Source: Lonsdalea britannica
GTDB taxonomy: Bacteria; Pseudomonadota; Gammaproteobacteria; Enterobacterales; Enterobacteriaceae
DNA length: 64,000 bases
Direction of reading: 5' to 3'
Assembly: GCF_002111595.1 (NCBI RefSeq)
Contig: NZ_LUTN01000005.1
Span: 1 to 64,000, forward strand
In this document: positions 52,546 to 64,000 of the stretch, in pieces
Numbering within the stretch: the first letter of the stretch is position 1
How the letters are laid out: each line of letters starts with the position of its first letter
The notes under the pieces: model-generated
Database searches by the model: none
What the model was told of the DNA's origin: nothing
The model's input: only the letters and a program-made list of their open reading frames with translations
Program-made: the position numbers and the translations under genes

Positions 52546-53643
52546 ATGCGTATCTTAATGATCATCGACGGTCTGCCCGGCTGCGGCGCAGAAAAAGTGG
52601 TGTTGACGCTGGCGGCGGGCCTGGTCGCTCAACAGCACCAGGTTTCGCTTTTTTCGCTGCGCGACGTCTGCGAATACCCGGTGCCCGAAGGCGTGGATTA
52701 TCAGACGATCGCCGACCACAGCCGTGCGCCCTGGCGCAAGCTCACCGAACTGCGCCGTCGCGCCGCGATGCTGGATACGGCAATCCAACGTGCGCAAACG
52801 CAGCAGGGTGCGTTCGACCTGGTGTTGTCAAACCTGCACAAGACCGACCGTATTGTGTCCCGCAGCAAGGCGCTGAATCCCGACAACGTCTGGTTCTGCC
52901 TGCACGGCATGTTTTCCCCGTCTTATCTCGGCCATCGAACCGGCCTTTCCCGCTGGTTCAAACGCGTTAAGATTCAGCGGGTCTACCAGCAGCGCAACAT
53001 CGTTGCGGTATCCCAGGCGGTACTGTCGGATTTACAAAACGCCTTCCAGGTCCGCCCATCAGATGCGGCGGTTATCAACAATCCATTTGATTTTGAGGCG
53101 ATCGCCGCACTTGCTGACCAGCCGTGCGAACGCGCGGGGACAGATTATCTGGTGCACGTCGGCCGCTTTCATCCCAATAAACGTCATGACCGCCTGATCC
53201 GCGCCTACGCGCTGAGCGGTATCGAGATACCGCTGGTGCTGCTGGGTAAAGGTAAGGACGAGGAAGTTCAGCGCATACGACAATTGGCCACCGAGTTGGG
53301 CGTGGCCGATCGCGTTATCTTTCAAGGATTCTGCGACAACCCTTACCCTTATATCCGCCATGCCCGCCTGCTGGTGTTGAGCTCTGACAGCGAAGGCTTC
53401 GGCAACGTACTGGTTGAAGCGCTAAGCTGCGGAACGCCGGTCGTCAGCACCCGCTGCCCCGGAGGGCCGGAAGAAATCCTGACCGGTCCACTGGCCCAGG
53501 GTCTGGCGGAGTTGTCCGACGACTCGCTGGCGGCAACGCTAAAATCGGTACTGGACTCTCCGCCGGAAATTGATAAGGCGCAGCTCGAGCGCTACCGCAT
53601 TGACGCTATATGCGGAGCCTATCTCGCTCTCGGAACGCGTTAA
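52546..53643 (+). CDS. wabH: LPS core glycosyltransferase, WabH-like (GT4)
   Basis: A 365-residue GT4 retaining transferase: N-terminal IDGLPGCGAEKVVLTLA, VHVGRFHPNKRHDRLI, and SDSEGFGNVLVEALSCGTP with the EX7E motif. It follows wabG by 3 bases. In Klebsiella and Serratia this place is held by wabH, whose product adds N-acetylglucosamine to the galacturonic acid placed by WabG, and that GlcNAc is the substrate of the deacetylase noted above. The symbol rests on synteny plus family, not on a residue-level comparison. Confidence 0.7.
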   Translation: MRILMIIDGLPGCGAEKVVLTLAAGLVAQQHQVSLFSLRDVCEYPVPEGVDYQTIADHSRAPWRKLTELRRRAAMLDTAIQRAQTQQGAFDLVLSNLHKTDRIVSRSKALNPDNVWFCLHGMFSPSYLGHRTGLSRWFKRVKIQRVYQQRNIVAVSQAVLSDLQNAFQVRPSDAAVINNPFDFEAIAALADQPCERAGTDYLVHVGRFHPNKRHDRLIRAYALSGIEIPLVLLGKGKDEEVQRIRQLATELGVADRVIFQGFCDNPYPYIRHARLLVLSSDSEGFGNVLVEALSCGTPVVSTRCPGGPEEILTGPLAQGLAELSDDSLAATLKSVLDSPPEIDKAQLERYRIDAICGAYLALGTR

Positions 53644-53670
53644 CCGTCCCACTCCTTGCGATAATGGCAA

Positions 53671-53717
53671 AGCGGCCGTGACGGGCCGCTCACACTCTTA
53701 CGTCGCAGCCGCGACGT
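53671..53717 (+). terminator. two tandem hairpins after wabH
   Basis: AGCGGCC/GGCCGCT (53671-53690) and ACGTCGC/GCGACGT (53700-53717) are perfect 7-bp stems starting 28 bases past the wabH stop. No T-run follows either, so they may protect the mRNA end or act with Rho. Confidence 0.45.
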
Positions 53718-54715
53718 GAAGCAAAGTGACTCTCCCCCGCTTTATTCACATTGCGACGTCTCCCTTCGTGCTTTCAGGTGGTATCTGGATTTATCTGAAA
53801 GAGAGAGATATAACGCCCTTCCGGCTCAGCACCGACGGGCCGGCATTGTTCACAGAAAAATAGGCAAATAGAGACCTATTCTGTTTCATTTTTTTCATCG
53901 GAAGAAAATAGGCTGTGATGGGAAATCATATTGAGGACAGTTAAAGCGCTATTTTTTGCGATTAGCTTTCCCCTGAAAGAGATTTCACCTCGGAAAAATA
54001 AGAAAAGAGGGCAAAAAGAAAGCGTTCTTGTTTCCGTATTTCAACGGAGAATTATCGCTTATCACCTAGGCTAGGCAAAGTAGACGGCTTCTTTTTATAA
54101 CAAATAAAAATGATATATTTTTACTATAATTCAGTTAGTTATATATTATATTCACGGAAGTCCATCTCCGATTCACCATCAAATGACCCATAGCGAGATA
54201 GCTAAATTCAGGCATGGTAATACGCTCATGACGAGAAGAAAAAAGACGAAAAAATTTTCGACGCCTTATTTTATGATGACCAATAAAAACGGGGTATGTC
54301 GTCTGAATGAGCGAACAGAGATGCGTTAAAAAATAATCATGAAACACAGAATATGCGCGCCTATTTATGGAATCTTATTTCCGATAATGACGATTTTCAA
54401 TGACGCCAGCATGGCGTTATTAATTGACCGTATATTTTCGTGCACCATTTTCGAATTTTATTTATATAAATTATATAATTTTTCGCATAACATTCTCGTA
54501 AGGAAACTGACGACATGACCTATCGTAAAAACCAATCATTACAGCGAGTTACGCTCAAATGGCGGCAAAGTGTAATCGTTGCAACATACTGATGTAATTA
54601 GCATTACACTGACCTCCGAAAAAAAGAGATATCGCGGCCCCTGTTATCGTAAGTGATAGATTTAGCGGCTATAAATATATAGAATTCGCTATCTCTGACT
54701 TAAATATAGATACTT
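53718..54715. other. 1-kb A/T-rich gap between wabH and waaA
   Basis: About 1000 bases without a convincing gene, conspicuously A/T-rich compared with the flanking genes. In related waa loci wabH and waaA are usually close. A minus-strand frame at 54135-54347 (70 residues) has no recognisable domain. An inverted repeat AGTGTAAT/ATTACACT (54569-54576 and 54603-54610) lies about 110 bases before waaA. It may be decayed LPS-locus sequence plus the waaA promoter. Confidence 0.5.
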
Positions 54716-55992
54716 ATGTTACAGCTGCTGTATACCTTTCTGCTTTACCTTATCCAGCCCTTGATCTGGATCCGTCTTTGGCTCCGCGGCCGTAAAATCC
54801 CTGCCTATCGCAAACGCTGGGGCGAACGTTACGGCTTCTACAAAGACACGGTAAAACCGGAAGGTATCCTGCTGCACTCTGTCTCCGTGGGAGAAACACT
54901 GGCTGCCGTACCGCTGGTGAGAGCCTTACGCTACCGCTACCCGTCGCTGCCCATCACGGTCACCACCATGACGCCGACCGGCTCTGAACGCGCGCAATCC
55001 GCCTTCGGCAAAGACGTGTACCACGTCTATCTGCCCTACGATTTACCGGGGGCGATGAAGCGCTTTCTGAATCACGTTCAGCCTCGGCTGGTGATTGTGA
55101 TGGAGACCGAGCTTTGGCCCAATATGATCGATGCTCTGCATCAGCGTCACATTCCGCTGGTCATCGCCAACGCCCGTCTTTCCGAACGCTCCGCCGCCGG
55201 CTACAAAAAGCTGGGCAAACTGATGCGCACCCTGCTGCGACGCATTACGCTGATCGCCGTTCAGAATGCGGAAGACGGCGAGCGGTTTATTTCATTAGGC
55301 CTCAAACGTAAACAGCTGAACGTCACCGGCAGCCTGAAATTCGATATCTCCGTCACGCCAGAACTGGCGGCGAAAGCCGTGACGCTGCGCCGTCAATGGG
55401 CCTCACAGCGCCCGGTGTGGATCGCCGCCAGTACCCACGACGGCGAAGAGAAAATCATCGTCGACGCGCACTGCGAGCTGCTAAAGACCTTCCCCAACCT
55501 GCTGCTGATTCTGGTGCCGCGCCATCCAGAGCGTTTCAACGACGCCAAGACAATCGTCAGCAAAGCCGGTCTCGACTATACCCTGCGCAGCGAAGGCGCG
55601 ATTCCGCCCGCCTCATCGCAGGTCGTGATTGGCGATACGATGGGTGAACTGATGCTGCTATACGGTATTGCCGACCTCGCCTTTGTCGGCGGCAGCCTGA
55701 TTGGACGCGGCGGCCATAACCCGCTGGAGCCCGCAGCCCATGCCATCCCGGTGCTGATGGGCCCGCATACGTTTAACTTCAAAGATATATGCGCCCGATT
55801 GCAGCAGTCCGACGGACTGATCACGGTGACAGACACCGCTTCGCTGGTCGAACAGGTCAGTAATCTTCTCTCCGACGATGACTATCGCCAGTATTACGGC
55901 CGTCACGCGGTACAGGTGCTGCATAAAAATCAGGGCGCGCTACAAAGTCTGCTAAAACTACTGGAACCCTATCTACCGCCACGGAGACAATA

Positions 55993-55993
<1 letters not shown>
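54716..55993 (+). CDS. waaA: Kdo transferase WaaA (KdtA)
   Basis: WaaA adds two Kdo residues to lipid IVA at the inner membrane; it is essential in most enterobacteria. The 425-residue protein (same length as E. coli) has an N-terminal membrane anchor (about 3-22), the GT30 motif [32 protein letters not shown] and [20 protein letters not shown]. The stop overlaps the waaE start by one base (TAATG). Confidence 0.97.
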
Positions 55994-57235
<1,242 letters not shown>

Positions 57236-57242
57236 CGCGCCG

Positions 57243-58052
57243 TCAGCGCTGGCAGGTACGGCAGAAGAAGGTACTGCGTTGCCCCTGTTTCAGGCTTTCA
57301 ATCAGCGTCCCACAGTGACGACAAGGTTCGCCGCTGCGGCCGTAGACCTGCAGTTCCTGCGCAAAATACCCGGGTTTACCGTCCGACTGCAGGAAGTCCC
57401 GCAGTGTAGTCCCGCCTTGTTCGATGGAGCGTAGCAGCACCTTCTTGATGGTGTCGGCTAATAGCTGGAACTCAGCCTCGCTCAGCGAGCCTGCGGCTCT
57501 CTCCGGCAGAATGCCCGCGCTGAACAGGGATTCGCTGGCGTAGATGTTACCCACGCCGACGACCAGCTTGTTATCCATAATCCAAAGCTTTATCGGCGTC
57601 TTCCGGCCTCGCGACTTATCGAACATATAGTCGCCGCTGAACGCATCGCTGAGTGGCTCCGGTCCCAGATGAGCCAGCACGGAACTCGTTGCCGGATCCG
57701 CGCTCCACAGCCAGGCGCCGAAGCGGCGTGGGTCGGTGTAGCGGAGTACTTTGCCGCTATCCAGGACCAGATCGACATGGTCATGCTTGCCGGGCTCCAC
57801 ATATTCAGGCAGCACACGCAAACTGCCCGACATGCCGAGATGAACAATCATCCAACCGCGAGCCAATTCAATCAGTAGGTATTTTGCGCGACGCTGAACG
57901 CTGAGCACCGGTTCATCGCTCAGCGACATAATCTCAGGGGATACCGGCCAGCGCAGGCGCGCATTGCGCACTTCCGCATGCATAATGGTATGTCCGACCA
58001 GATAGGGTTCAATCCCCCGGCGGCTGGTTTCCACCTCTGGTAATTCAGGCAT
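57243..58052 (-). CDS. mutM: formamidopyrimidine-DNA glycosylase MutM
   Basis: MutM (Fpg) excises 8-oxoguanine and formamidopyrimidines with beta,delta-lyase activity. The 269-residue protein begins [16 protein letters not shown] with the catalytic proline, has the DPRRFGAW region, and a C-terminal zinc finger with four cysteines (CRHC ... CRTC). The start at 58052 is fixed by the obligatory N-terminal proline; the extension to 58154 is excluded. Confidence 0.97.
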   Translation of the reverse strand: MPELPEVETSRRGIEPYLVGHTIMHAEVRNARLRWPVSPEIMSLSDEPVLSVQRRAKYLLIELARGWMIVHLGMSGSLRVLPEYVEPGKHDHVDLVLDSGKVLRYTDPRRFGAWLWSADPATSSVLAHLGPEPLSDAFSGDYMFDKSRGRKTPIKLWIMDNKLVVGVGNIYASESLFSAGILPERAAGSLSEAEFQLLADTIKKVLLRSIEQGGTTLRDFLQSDGKPGYFAQELQVYGRSGEPCRHCGTLIESLKQGQRSTFFCRTCQR

Positions 58053-58113
58053 GTTTCCTCCCGTGAAAAGTCGTCGCGAACACTCTACCACAGCCGTATT
58101 CGCCAATTGCAGA

Positions 58114-58144
58114 CACAAAAAAACCCGGCCGAAGCCGGGTTTTT
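58114..58144 (-). terminator. terminator after rpmG
   Basis: ACCCGGC-CGAA-GCCGGGT with seven T residues on the minus strand, and five on the plus strand. It begins 16 bases after the rpmG stop and should end the rpmB-rpmG message before mutM. Confidence 0.92.
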
Positions 58145-58159
58145 GATAATCCACTAAAA

Positions 58160-58330
<171 letters not shown>

Positions 58331-58338
58331 TCAGTTCC

Positions 58339-58596
<258 letters not shown>

Positions 58597-58641
58597 TCAG
58601 CTCGAGCTTCGTATAGGGTGTTGGCCGCCTCGTCAGGCTCT

Positions 58642-58708
58642 AGAGCCCATCTCAGCAACTTCACTGAAAAGACTCTGTCATCAGGGGAAACCTGCTGAGA
58701 TAGGCTCT
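58642..58708 (-). repeat. 16-bp inverted repeat in the rpmB leader (structured leader or MITE)
   Basis: AGAGCCCATCTCAGCA (58642-58657) and TGCTGAGATAGGCTCT (58693-58708) pair with a single mismatch across 35 bases. Ends start with GAGCC, as in several insertion-sequence termini, and are flanked by CTA and TTA. It lies between the rpmB promoter and gene, so it would be part of the mRNA leader. Its nature is unresolved. Confidence 0.65.
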
Positions 58709-58741
58709 TAACGCCACACCCAAGATTCTCAAAGGTGGCGT

Positions 58742-58770
58742 AGTATACGCTCTGAAGCGTATGCGCTCAA
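58742..58770 (-). promoter_or_regulatory. sigma-70 promoter of rpmB-rpmG
   Basis: On the minus strand -35 TTGAGC (58765-58770) and -10 TATACT (58742-58747) are separated by 17 bases. Transcription would begin near 58735, giving a leader of about 160 bases before the rpmB start. Confidence 0.75.
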
Positions 58771-58813
58771 GTCCCGAACAGTTAAAGATCCCTCAGGATC
58801 GTCGAAATATGCC

Positions 58814-59479
58814 TTAAATCCACCCGCGCTCGGCAAAAGAGGTGTACTCACCGTGCCCGATAACCAAGTGATCAAGCACGCGGATGTCCAACAATTGGCA
58901 TACTTTGACGATATGTTCCGTAATGGCGCGGTCAGCCTGACTGGGCTCTGCCTTTCCCGACGGATGGTTGTGCGCCAGAATCAACGCTGCCGCATTCGCC
59001 TTCAGCGCCTCACGAGCAATTTCTCGCGGGTGCACCTCTACGCAGTTAATCGTACCAGCAAACATCTCCTGATGGCGAATGACACGATGCTGATTGTCTA
59101 GAAAAAGGACTAAAAAAACTTCGCGTTCGCGATGCGCCAGCAGTAACTGCAGATATTGCAACGTCACTTCCGAGCTGATCATGGCGTCTTCGCGCGCCAA
59201 TCGGGAGGAAAACAGCCGCCGCGACAGCTCCCCCACCGCCTGCAGCTGCGTATATTTGGAAAGCCCGATACCGCGCGCCGTACGGAATTGGGTCTGCTCC
59301 GCCGTCATCAACTGATGCAATGACCCAAACTGATTCAGCAGATTTTCCGCCAGCTGCATAACGTGCGTTCCCGGCAACCCGGTACGAAGAAAAATGGCGA
59401 GCAGTTCCGTATCCGTCAATGCGCAGGCCCCTTTCCGTATCAGTTTTTCCCTCGGTGCCTGCCCGTTTAGCCACATCAT
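58814..59479 (-). CDS. radC: RadC family JAB-domain protein
   Basis: A 221-residue UPF0758/RadC protein: an N-terminal helix-hairpin-helix part (about 30-85; [27 protein letters not shown]) and a JAB/MPN-like metal domain with [11 protein letters not shown]. Its role in DNA repair is no longer accepted and its function is open. Start at 59479: AGGGAGGGGGA lies just upstream; an extension to 59599 has no family similarity. It is divergent from coaBC. Confidence 0.92.
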   Translation of the reverse strand: MMWLNGQAPREKLIRKGACALTDTELLAIFLRTGLPGTHVMQLAENLLNQFGSLHQLMTAEQTQFRTARGIGLSKYTQLQAVGELSRRLFSSRLAREDAMISSEVTLQYLQLLLAHREREVFLVLFLDNQHRVIRHQEMFAGTINCVEVHPREIAREALKANAAALILAHNHPSGKAEPSQADRAITEHIVKVCQLLDIRVLDHLVIGHGEYTSFAERGWI

Positions 59480-59674
59480 GGTCGTGTCCCCCTCCCTGAG
59501 TCTTGAAGGCATTCTGGCATATGGACAAGGGATGAACGAGGAGACGGGGGAGAAGATGCGAGGAGGTACGCAATCTGTCGTTGCAACACGCGTCTCCATG
59601 ACAAGATTCCATTTCCTTCGGACGCTTATGGTAAAATGCCCAACACTTTCTTTAGCTCACACTCGGACAAAACG

Positions 59675-60901
59675 ATGACGGAACTCTCCAGTCTGCTCGC
59701 ACTCGCCGGCAAACATATCGTACTGGGTATCAGCGGAGGTATCGCCGCCTACAAATGCCCCGAGCTGGTTCGCCGCCTGCGGGACGAAGGCGCGGAGGTG
59801 CGTGTGGTCATGACGCCTGCGGCCAAAGCGTTCATCACGCCGCTCACGCTTCAGGCCGTCTCCGGCTATCCGGTAGCGGACGACTTGCTGGATCCCGCCG
59901 CAGAAGCTGCGATGGGGCATATTGAACTTGGAAAATGGGCAGATCTGGTGATTGTCGCTCCCGCATCGGCCGATGTGATCGCCCGACTGGCGGTCGGCAT
60001 GGCCAACGACCTGCTGACTACCGCCTGTCTCGCCAGCGCAGCGCCTCTGGCCGTCGCGCCGGCCATGAATCAACAGATGTATCGCGCGCGGCCCACGCAG
60101 GACAACCTCACACGTTTGAGCGAACGCGGCGTGCACATTTGGGGACCGGACAGCGGCAGCCAGGCCTGCGGCGACGTCGGACCCGGCAGAATGCTCGACC
60201 CGTTGGATATCGTGGAGTGCGCTAAGCAATTTTTCGCGCGAACCGCCGATCTGCCACACCTGAACGTCCTGATTACCGCAGGCCCGACGCGAGAAGCGCT
60301 GGACCCGGTTCGCTTCATCAGCAATCACAGCTCCGGTCAGATGGGATTCGCCATTGCCGAAGCCGCAGCGGCGCGCGGCGCGAATGTTACGCTAGTCGCC
60401 GGTCCGGTCGATCTGCCAACCCCCAACGGCGTACGACGGATCAACACCGCCAGCGCGCTGGAAATGCATGAAGCGGTTATGTCCGCCGCCCCCGAACAGC
60501 ACATCGTGATCGGCTGCGCGGCCGTAGCGGACTACCGCGCGAAAAGCGTGGAGAGCGAAAAAATCAAAAAGCAGGGGGATGAAATGACTGTCACCCTGGT
60601 AAAAAATCCGGATATCATCGCCGACGTGGCGGCGATGAAGGAACATCGGCCTTATGTTGTCGGGTTTGCTGCCGAAACCACTAATGTGGAAGAATACGCG
60701 CGGCAGAAACTGGCCAGCAAAAAGCTGGATTTGATCTGCGCAAACGACGTGTCCCAAGCCGACCGCGGCTTCAATGCGAAAACCAACGCGTTGCACCTTT
60801 TCTGGCACGGAGGAGACAAACAATTGCCGCTCGGCAGCAAACGTCTCCTGGGCCAACAGCTAATTGACGAGATTGTCAGCCGATATGACGAAAAAAATTG
60901 A
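59675..60901 (+). CDS. coaBC: bifunctional phosphopantothenoylcysteine decarboxylase/synthase CoaBC
   Basis: CoaBC (Dfp) joins cysteine to 4'-phosphopantothenate (CoaB) and decarboxylates the product (CoaC). The 408-residue protein has the flavin-binding N-terminal half ([28 protein letters not shown]) and the CTP-dependent C-terminal half ([22 protein letters not shown]). The start at 59675 gives a few more N-terminal residues than E. coli (MSLAGKK); 59636 is a less likely alternative. It overlaps dut by 17 bases. Confidence 0.95.
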   Translation: MTELSSLLALAGKHIVLGISGGIAAYKCPELVRRLRDEGAEVRVVMTPAAKAFITPLTLQAVSGYPVADDLLDPAAEAAMGHIELGKWADLVIVAPASADVIARLAVGMANDLLTTACLASAAPLAVAPAMNQQMYRARPTQDNLTRLSERGVHIWGPDSGSQACGDVGPGRMLDPLDIVECAKQFFARTADLPHLNVLITAGPTREALDPVRFISNHSSGQMGFAIAEAAAARGANVTLVAGPVDLPTPNGVRRINTASALEMHEAVMSAAPEQHIVIGCAAVADYRAKSVESEKIKKQGDEMTVTLVKNPDIIADVAAMKEHRPYVVGFAAETTNVEEYARQKLASKKLDLICANDVSQADRGFNAKTNALHLFWHGGDKQLPLGSKRLLGQQLIDEIVSRYDEKN

Positions 60902-61343
60902 CGTAAAAATTATCGATCCGCGCATCGGACAGGAATTCCCGTTGCCGACGTATGCCACGCCGGGTTCCGCCGGTCTGGACCTGCGCGCCTGTCTGGATGA
61001 CGCCGTGGTGCTCGGCGCAGGCGAAACAACGCTGCTGCCGACCGGTCTGGCCATTCACATCGGCGACCCGTCACTGGCGGCGGTGATCCTGCCTCGCTCC
61101 GGTCTGGGCCATAAGCACGGCGTCGTGCTGGGCAATCTGGTCGGACTGATCGACTCCGACTATCAGGGTCAGTTAATGGTCTCTGTCTGGAACCGGGGCT
61201 CGACGCCGTTCACGATCGAACCCGGCGAACGCATCGCGCAAATGGTCTTTGTGCCGGTCGTTCAGGCTGAATTCAATCTGGTTAACGAATTCACCAGCAG
61301 CGAACGCGGAGAAGGTGGTTTCGGTCACTCGGGCCGTCACTGA
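60885..61343 (+). CDS. dut: deoxyuridine triphosphatase Dut
   Basis: Dut hydrolyses dUTP to dUMP and pyrophosphate, keeping uracil out of DNA. The 152-residue trimeric enzyme has all five motifs: [41 protein letters not shown] and the C-terminal [10 protein letters not shown]. The start at 60885 (MTKKIDVKI) matches E. coli; it lies inside the end of coaBC. Confidence 0.97.
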   Translation: MTKKIDVKIIDPRIGQEFPLPTYATPGSAGLDLRACLDDAVVLGAGETTLLPTGLAIHIGDPSLAAVILPRSGLGHKHGVVLGNLVGLIDSDYQGQLMVSVWNRGSTPFTIEPGERIAQMVFVPVVQAEFNLVNEFTSSERGEGGFGHSGRH

Positions 61344-61448
61344 TCCACATCTAATCTTACGAAAAAAACCTATAAGCCACAGCGTGTGACGCGACTGTGG
61401 CGCTATCTGGTGTGGGCAGTTGAATCTTTATCAAGGGTCTTTTCAGAC

Positions 61449-62045
61449 ATGGCAGAGAAAGAAAATACGAAAAGGAACCGTCGCGAGGAAATCTTGCAAG
61501 CACTGGCGCAGATGTTGCAATCCAGCGACGGCAGTCAACGGATCACCACGGCAAAACTGGCAGCTAACGTCGGCGTATCTGAAGCGGCGCTTTACCGGCA
61601 TTTTCCCAGTAAAACCCGGATGTTCGACAGCCTGATCGAATTTATCGAAGACAGCCTGACAACCCGTATCAACTTGATTTTGCAGGATGAAAAGGAGACG
61701 TTTAATCGTCTTCGTCTGATTTTGCTGCTGATTTTGGGGTTTGCCGAAAAAAACCCGGGATTGACCCGCATTCTGACCGGTCATGCCTTGATGTTTGAGC
61801 AGGATCGCCTGCAGGGAAGGATCAACCAGCTGTTTGACCGTATTGAATCGCAGATCAAGCAGGTTCTACGGGAACACAAAATGCGCGGCGGAGAGCCGTT
61901 CAAGAATGACGAAACGCTGCTGGCCAGTCAGCTATTGGCCTTCTGTGAAGGCATGCTGTCCCGCTATACCCGTTCGGAATTTCGCTTTCTTCCCACCCAG
62001 GAATTCGACACTCGCTGGCCGCTGTTGGCCGCCCAGATAGCATAG
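61449..62045 (+). CDS. slmA: nucleoid occlusion factor SlmA
   Basis: SlmA is a TetR-type DNA-binding protein that blocks FtsZ assembly over the chromosome. The 198-residue product (E. coli 198) has the winged TetR helix-turn-helix (about 25-55; [21 protein letters not shown]). The start at 61449 ([16 protein letters not shown]) was chosen over 61386, which has no homology. A 7-bp hairpin GCCACAG/CTGTGGC (61376-61401) lies between dut and slmA. Confidence 0.96.
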   Translation: MAEKENTKRNRREEILQALAQMLQSSDGSQRITTAKLAANVGVSEAALYRHFPSKTRMFDSLIEFIEDSLTTRINLILQDEKETFNRLRLILLLILGFAEKNPGLTRILTGHALMFEQDRLQGRINQLFDRIESQIKQVLREHKMRGGEPFKNDETLLASQLLAFCEGMLSRYTRSEFRFLPTQEFDTRWPLLAAQIA

Positions 62046-62052
62046 GGATGAT

Positions 62053-62080
62053 GGCAGCGCCGCTCACCGGCGGCGCTGCC
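62053..62080. terminator. hairpin between convergent slmA and pyrE
   Basis: An 11-bp perfect stem GGCAGCGCCGC/GCGGCGCTGCC with a 6-base loop, 7 bases from each stop codon. T-runs are absent on both sides, but its position suits a bidirectional stop. Confidence 0.6.
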
Positions 62081-62087
62081 AGACAGT

Positions 62088-62728
62088 TTAGACGCCGTAA
62101 CTATCGCGATAGGTCTGTACCGCGGCCAAATGCTCCGCCATTTCCGGCTTTTCCTGCAGATAGGCGATAAGATCCTTCAGGGTGATGATGGAAATCACCT
62201 TGCACGCGTAATCTCGTTCCACTTCCTGAATCGCGGAAAGCTCGCCGCGTCCACGTTCCTGACGGTCTAACGCAATCAGCACGCCTGCCAGCGACGCGCC
62301 CTGCGCGGAAATGATATCCATCGACTCACGAATTGCGGTCCCCGCCGTAATGACATCGTCCACCAGCATGATGCGCCCGACCAGCGGACTGCCGACCAGA
62401 CTGCCGCCTTCGCCGTGATCTTTGGCTTCCTTCCGATTGAAACAGTAGGGCAGATCGCGATCGTGATGTTCCGCCAGCGCCACCGCCGTCGTTGTCGCAA
62501 TAGGAATGCCTTTATAGGCTGGCCCAAACAGCACATCGAATTCGATAGCCGCGTCCATCAGCGCCGCGGCATAAAAGCGCCCCAGCAAGGCCAAGTCACG
62601 CCCCGTATTAAACAGCCCGGCATTGAAGAAATAGGGCTGGTGCGCCCGGATTTCAGCGTGAACTCGCCGAACTTTAATACCTGCTTGCTGAGTGCGAATT
62701 CAATAAACTGGCGTTGATAGGCTTTCAT
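62088..62728 (-). CDS. pyrE: orotate phosphoribosyltransferase PyrE (frameshifted in this sequence)
   Basis: PyrE makes orotidine monophosphate from orotate and PRPP in pyrimidine synthesis. N-terminal [20 protein letters not shown] is in one frame; [25 protein letters not shown] and the PRPP loop [12 protein letters not shown] are in the next. At 62634-62636 AGCCCTATTTC needs one more base (S-P-Y-F-F-N) and then gives 213 residues, exactly as in E. coli. Downstream of rph, from which it is separated by a terminator and 358 bases. Confidence 0.92.
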
Positions 62729-63046
62729 GACAACTTCTCCTGTGATGATGGATGAATACCCGGCGACAAACCGAAAACCGCGTCCTTTGAGCCAATCGAC
62801 CTTGGCCGGCGATGGAGAAAGACCTCCTGACGCCAAAACGTTTAGCTTTTTGCTCCCCTCGGCGGACGGCGTCTAACCGGCACGCTCAGAAGGCCCGACG
62901 CGCTGCCGCTGGGAAGCGTTTCCTACCTGAATCACGGCCGTCCGACATTGAACATTCTAAAGATGAACACTCGACATCACACAATGAATGACCGCGCTAA
63001 CACCTTAATTCCAGTGACACCCATCGCCGGCGGTTTTATTCCGACG
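62729..63046. other. rph-pyrE intergenic region
   Basis: About 320 bases between the rph terminator and pyrE, without a gene. In E. coli an attenuator with a T-run sits just before pyrE and senses UTP; here no T-run hairpin was seen close to the pyrE start, so pyrE may use its own promoter or the distal terminator as attenuator. Confidence 0.4.
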
Positions 63047-63073
63047 AAAAAAAAGCGACCCTTTGGGCCGCTT
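63047..63073 (-). terminator. terminator or attenuator after rph
   Basis: AAGCG/CGCTT and CCC/GGG (one internal mismatch, TTT loop) followed by eight T residues on the minus strand. It starts 14 bases after the rph stop. It could act as a plain terminator or as the UTP-sensing rph-pyrE attenuator. Confidence 0.85.
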
Positions 63074-63086
63074 CTTCATTGATTCT

Positions 63087-63803
63087 TTATTCCGCCAGCG
63101 CCGCTTTCTGCGCCTGAATAATCGTCTCGATGCCCCCTCGAGCCAGCGCCAACAGCGCCAACAGCTCGTCGTGGCTGAACGGTTCGCCCTCTGCGGTGCC
63201 CTGCACCTCAATCATACGGCCGTCTTCGGTCATCACCACGTTCATATCGGTTTCCGCGGAAGAGTCTTCCACATACTCCAGATCGCAGAGCGCTTCGCCG
63301 TTGACGATACCGACGGAAACCGCGGCCACCATGCCTTTCAGCGGGTTTTTCTTCAGTTTGCCGTTAGCAATCATCGCATTCAGCGCATCCGCCAGCGCCA
63401 CGCAGGCACCGGTGATGGAGGCGGTGCGGGTGCCGCCGTCGGCCTGCAGGACATCGCAGTCCAGCGTGATGGTGAATTCGCCCAGCGTTTTCAGATCGAG
63501 CGCGGCACGCAGAGAACGGGCGATCAGACGCTGAATTTCCAGCGTACGTCCGCCCTGCTTACCGCGTGCGGCTTCGCGCGCGTTACGGGTGTGCGTTGAG
63601 CGCGGCAGCATGCCGTATTCCGCGGTCACCCATCCTTTGCCCTGCCCTTTCAGGAAGCGCGGTACGCCTTCTTCCACCGTGGCATTACACAACACCTTAG
63701 TATCGCCGAATTCGACGAGGACGGAACCTTCCGCGTGTTTGGTGTAATGACGGGTTAACGTGAGCGGGCGTATCTGTTGTGCACTTCGGCCTGTAGGGCG
63801 CAT
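63087..63803 (-). CDS. rph: ribonuclease PH
   Basis: RNase PH trims tRNA 3' ends by phosphorolysis. The 238-residue protein is full length: [51 protein letters not shown] and [17 protein letters not shown]. It is intact, unlike the frameshifted rph of E. coli K-12. yicC is expected divergently beyond the right edge. Confidence 0.97.
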   Translation of the reverse strand: MRPTGRSAQQIRPLTLTRHYTKHAEGSVLVEFGDTKVLCNATVEEGVPRFLKGQGKGWVTAEYGMLPRSTHTRNAREAARGKQGGRTLEIQRLIARSLRAALDLKTLGEFTITLDCDVLQADGGTRTASITGACVALADALNAMIANGKLKKNPLKGMVAAVSVGIVNGEALCDLEYVEDSSAETDMNVVMTEDGRMIEVQGTAEGEPFSHDELLALLALARGGIETIIQAQKAALAE

Positions 63804-64000
63804 GGCTTCTCTCCGGCGGGTGAATGTTGACTGGCGCGCATTATACGGACTTCACCCGGCCCTGCCTACCGGCCCGGCGGATTAAAACGGGCGCGAAGAC
63901 CGCCAGCGATGGCGTCCCGAACGGCTGGAGCGTCCCTCTTTCCGCATGTAGACTGTTAGCTCGACTTTTCATCAGCCGGTGAATCTACGCCATGCGTGAC

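Noticed and set aside
54135-54347. 70-codon minus-strand frame in the wabH-waaA gap
   Set aside because: No recognisable domain and A/T-rich surroundings; possible relic, but not supportable as a gene.
59657-60328. Minus-strand frame of 223 codons opposite coaBC
   Set aside because: Antisense shadow of a clearly conserved gene.
61376-61401. GCCACAG/CTGTGGC hairpin as a dut terminator
   Set aside because: No T-run follows, and it lies immediately upstream of slmA; not strong enough to call separately.
63992-64000. ATGCGTGAC at the right edge as the start of yicC
   Set aside because: YicC proteins begin MIRSMTAY; three codons do not match, so the gene, if present, starts beyond the window.

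Overview
The window is a stretch of ordinary enterobacterial chromosome. Gene order, protein content and rRNA promoter sequence all match the order Enterobacterales. A plant-associated Pectobacteriaceae genus (Dickeya, Lonsdalea, Brenneria or Pectobacterium type) fits best, because the lipopolysaccharide core locus has the waaQ-wabG-wabH ... waaA-waaE-coaD layout and hemB sits directly after tatD. The genus is an inference; nothing here fixes it. I found no phage, CRISPR array, tRNA, complete insertion sequence or defence system.

Layout. 1-6613 (minus): an rRNA operon P1 promoter at the left edge, then hemG, trkH, yigZ, pepQ, fre and ubiD. 6737-15514: rfaH (plus), then the minus-strand block hemB-tatD, tatC-tatB-tatA, ubiB-ubiJ-ubiE and rmuC. 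15683-20330: arginine biosynthesis, argC-argB-argH (minus) divergent from argE (plus) across probable ArgR boxes. 20858-25224: ppc, a tyrosine phosphatase and udp. 25412-31435: the only clearly accessory stretch, with an orphan polyamine-type binding protein, a palindrome-rich gap, an SDR dehydrogenase, a double-winged-helix GntR regulator, an MFS exporter and a divergent ArsR repressor with a striking repeated operator. 31820-35931: metE, metR and yigM. 36063-39889: pagP, cysE, gpsA, secB and yibN. 40183-42418: envC and yibQ. 42517-57235: the LPS core locus. 57243-63803: mutM, rpmG-rpmB, radC, coaBC-dut, slmA, pyrE and rph.

Functional themes. Tat export, ubiquinone synthesis (ubiD, ubiB, ubiJ, ubiE) and haem synthesis (hemB, hemG) lie together. 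The LPS genes make heptose (hldD), add Kdo (waaA), heptoses (waaC, waaF, waaQ) and outer sugars (waaE, wabG, wabH, a GT2 and a GT9 enzyme, a deacetylase) and ligate O-antigen (waaL); rfaH and pagP are functionally related.

Two cautions. First, nine otherwise intact conserved genes (argH, argE, yigM, pagP, secB, envC, hldD, waaF, pyrE) each carry one frameshift that is repaired by adding one base, usually in a short C or G run; in each case the repaired length is close or equal to that of the family. This looks like sequencing error, not pseudogene formation. Second, relative to E. coli K-12 the expected neighbours fadBA, grxC, gpmI and tdh-kbl are absent from their usual places.

Most worth a second look: a four-copy, exactly 16-bp-spaced CTATATAG array before the ArsR gene; a 16-bp inverted repeat in the rpmB-rpmG 5' leader (ribosomal leader structure or tiny MITE); a cluster of perfect palindromes at 26690-26935; and the odd GntR/SDR/binding-protein locus.
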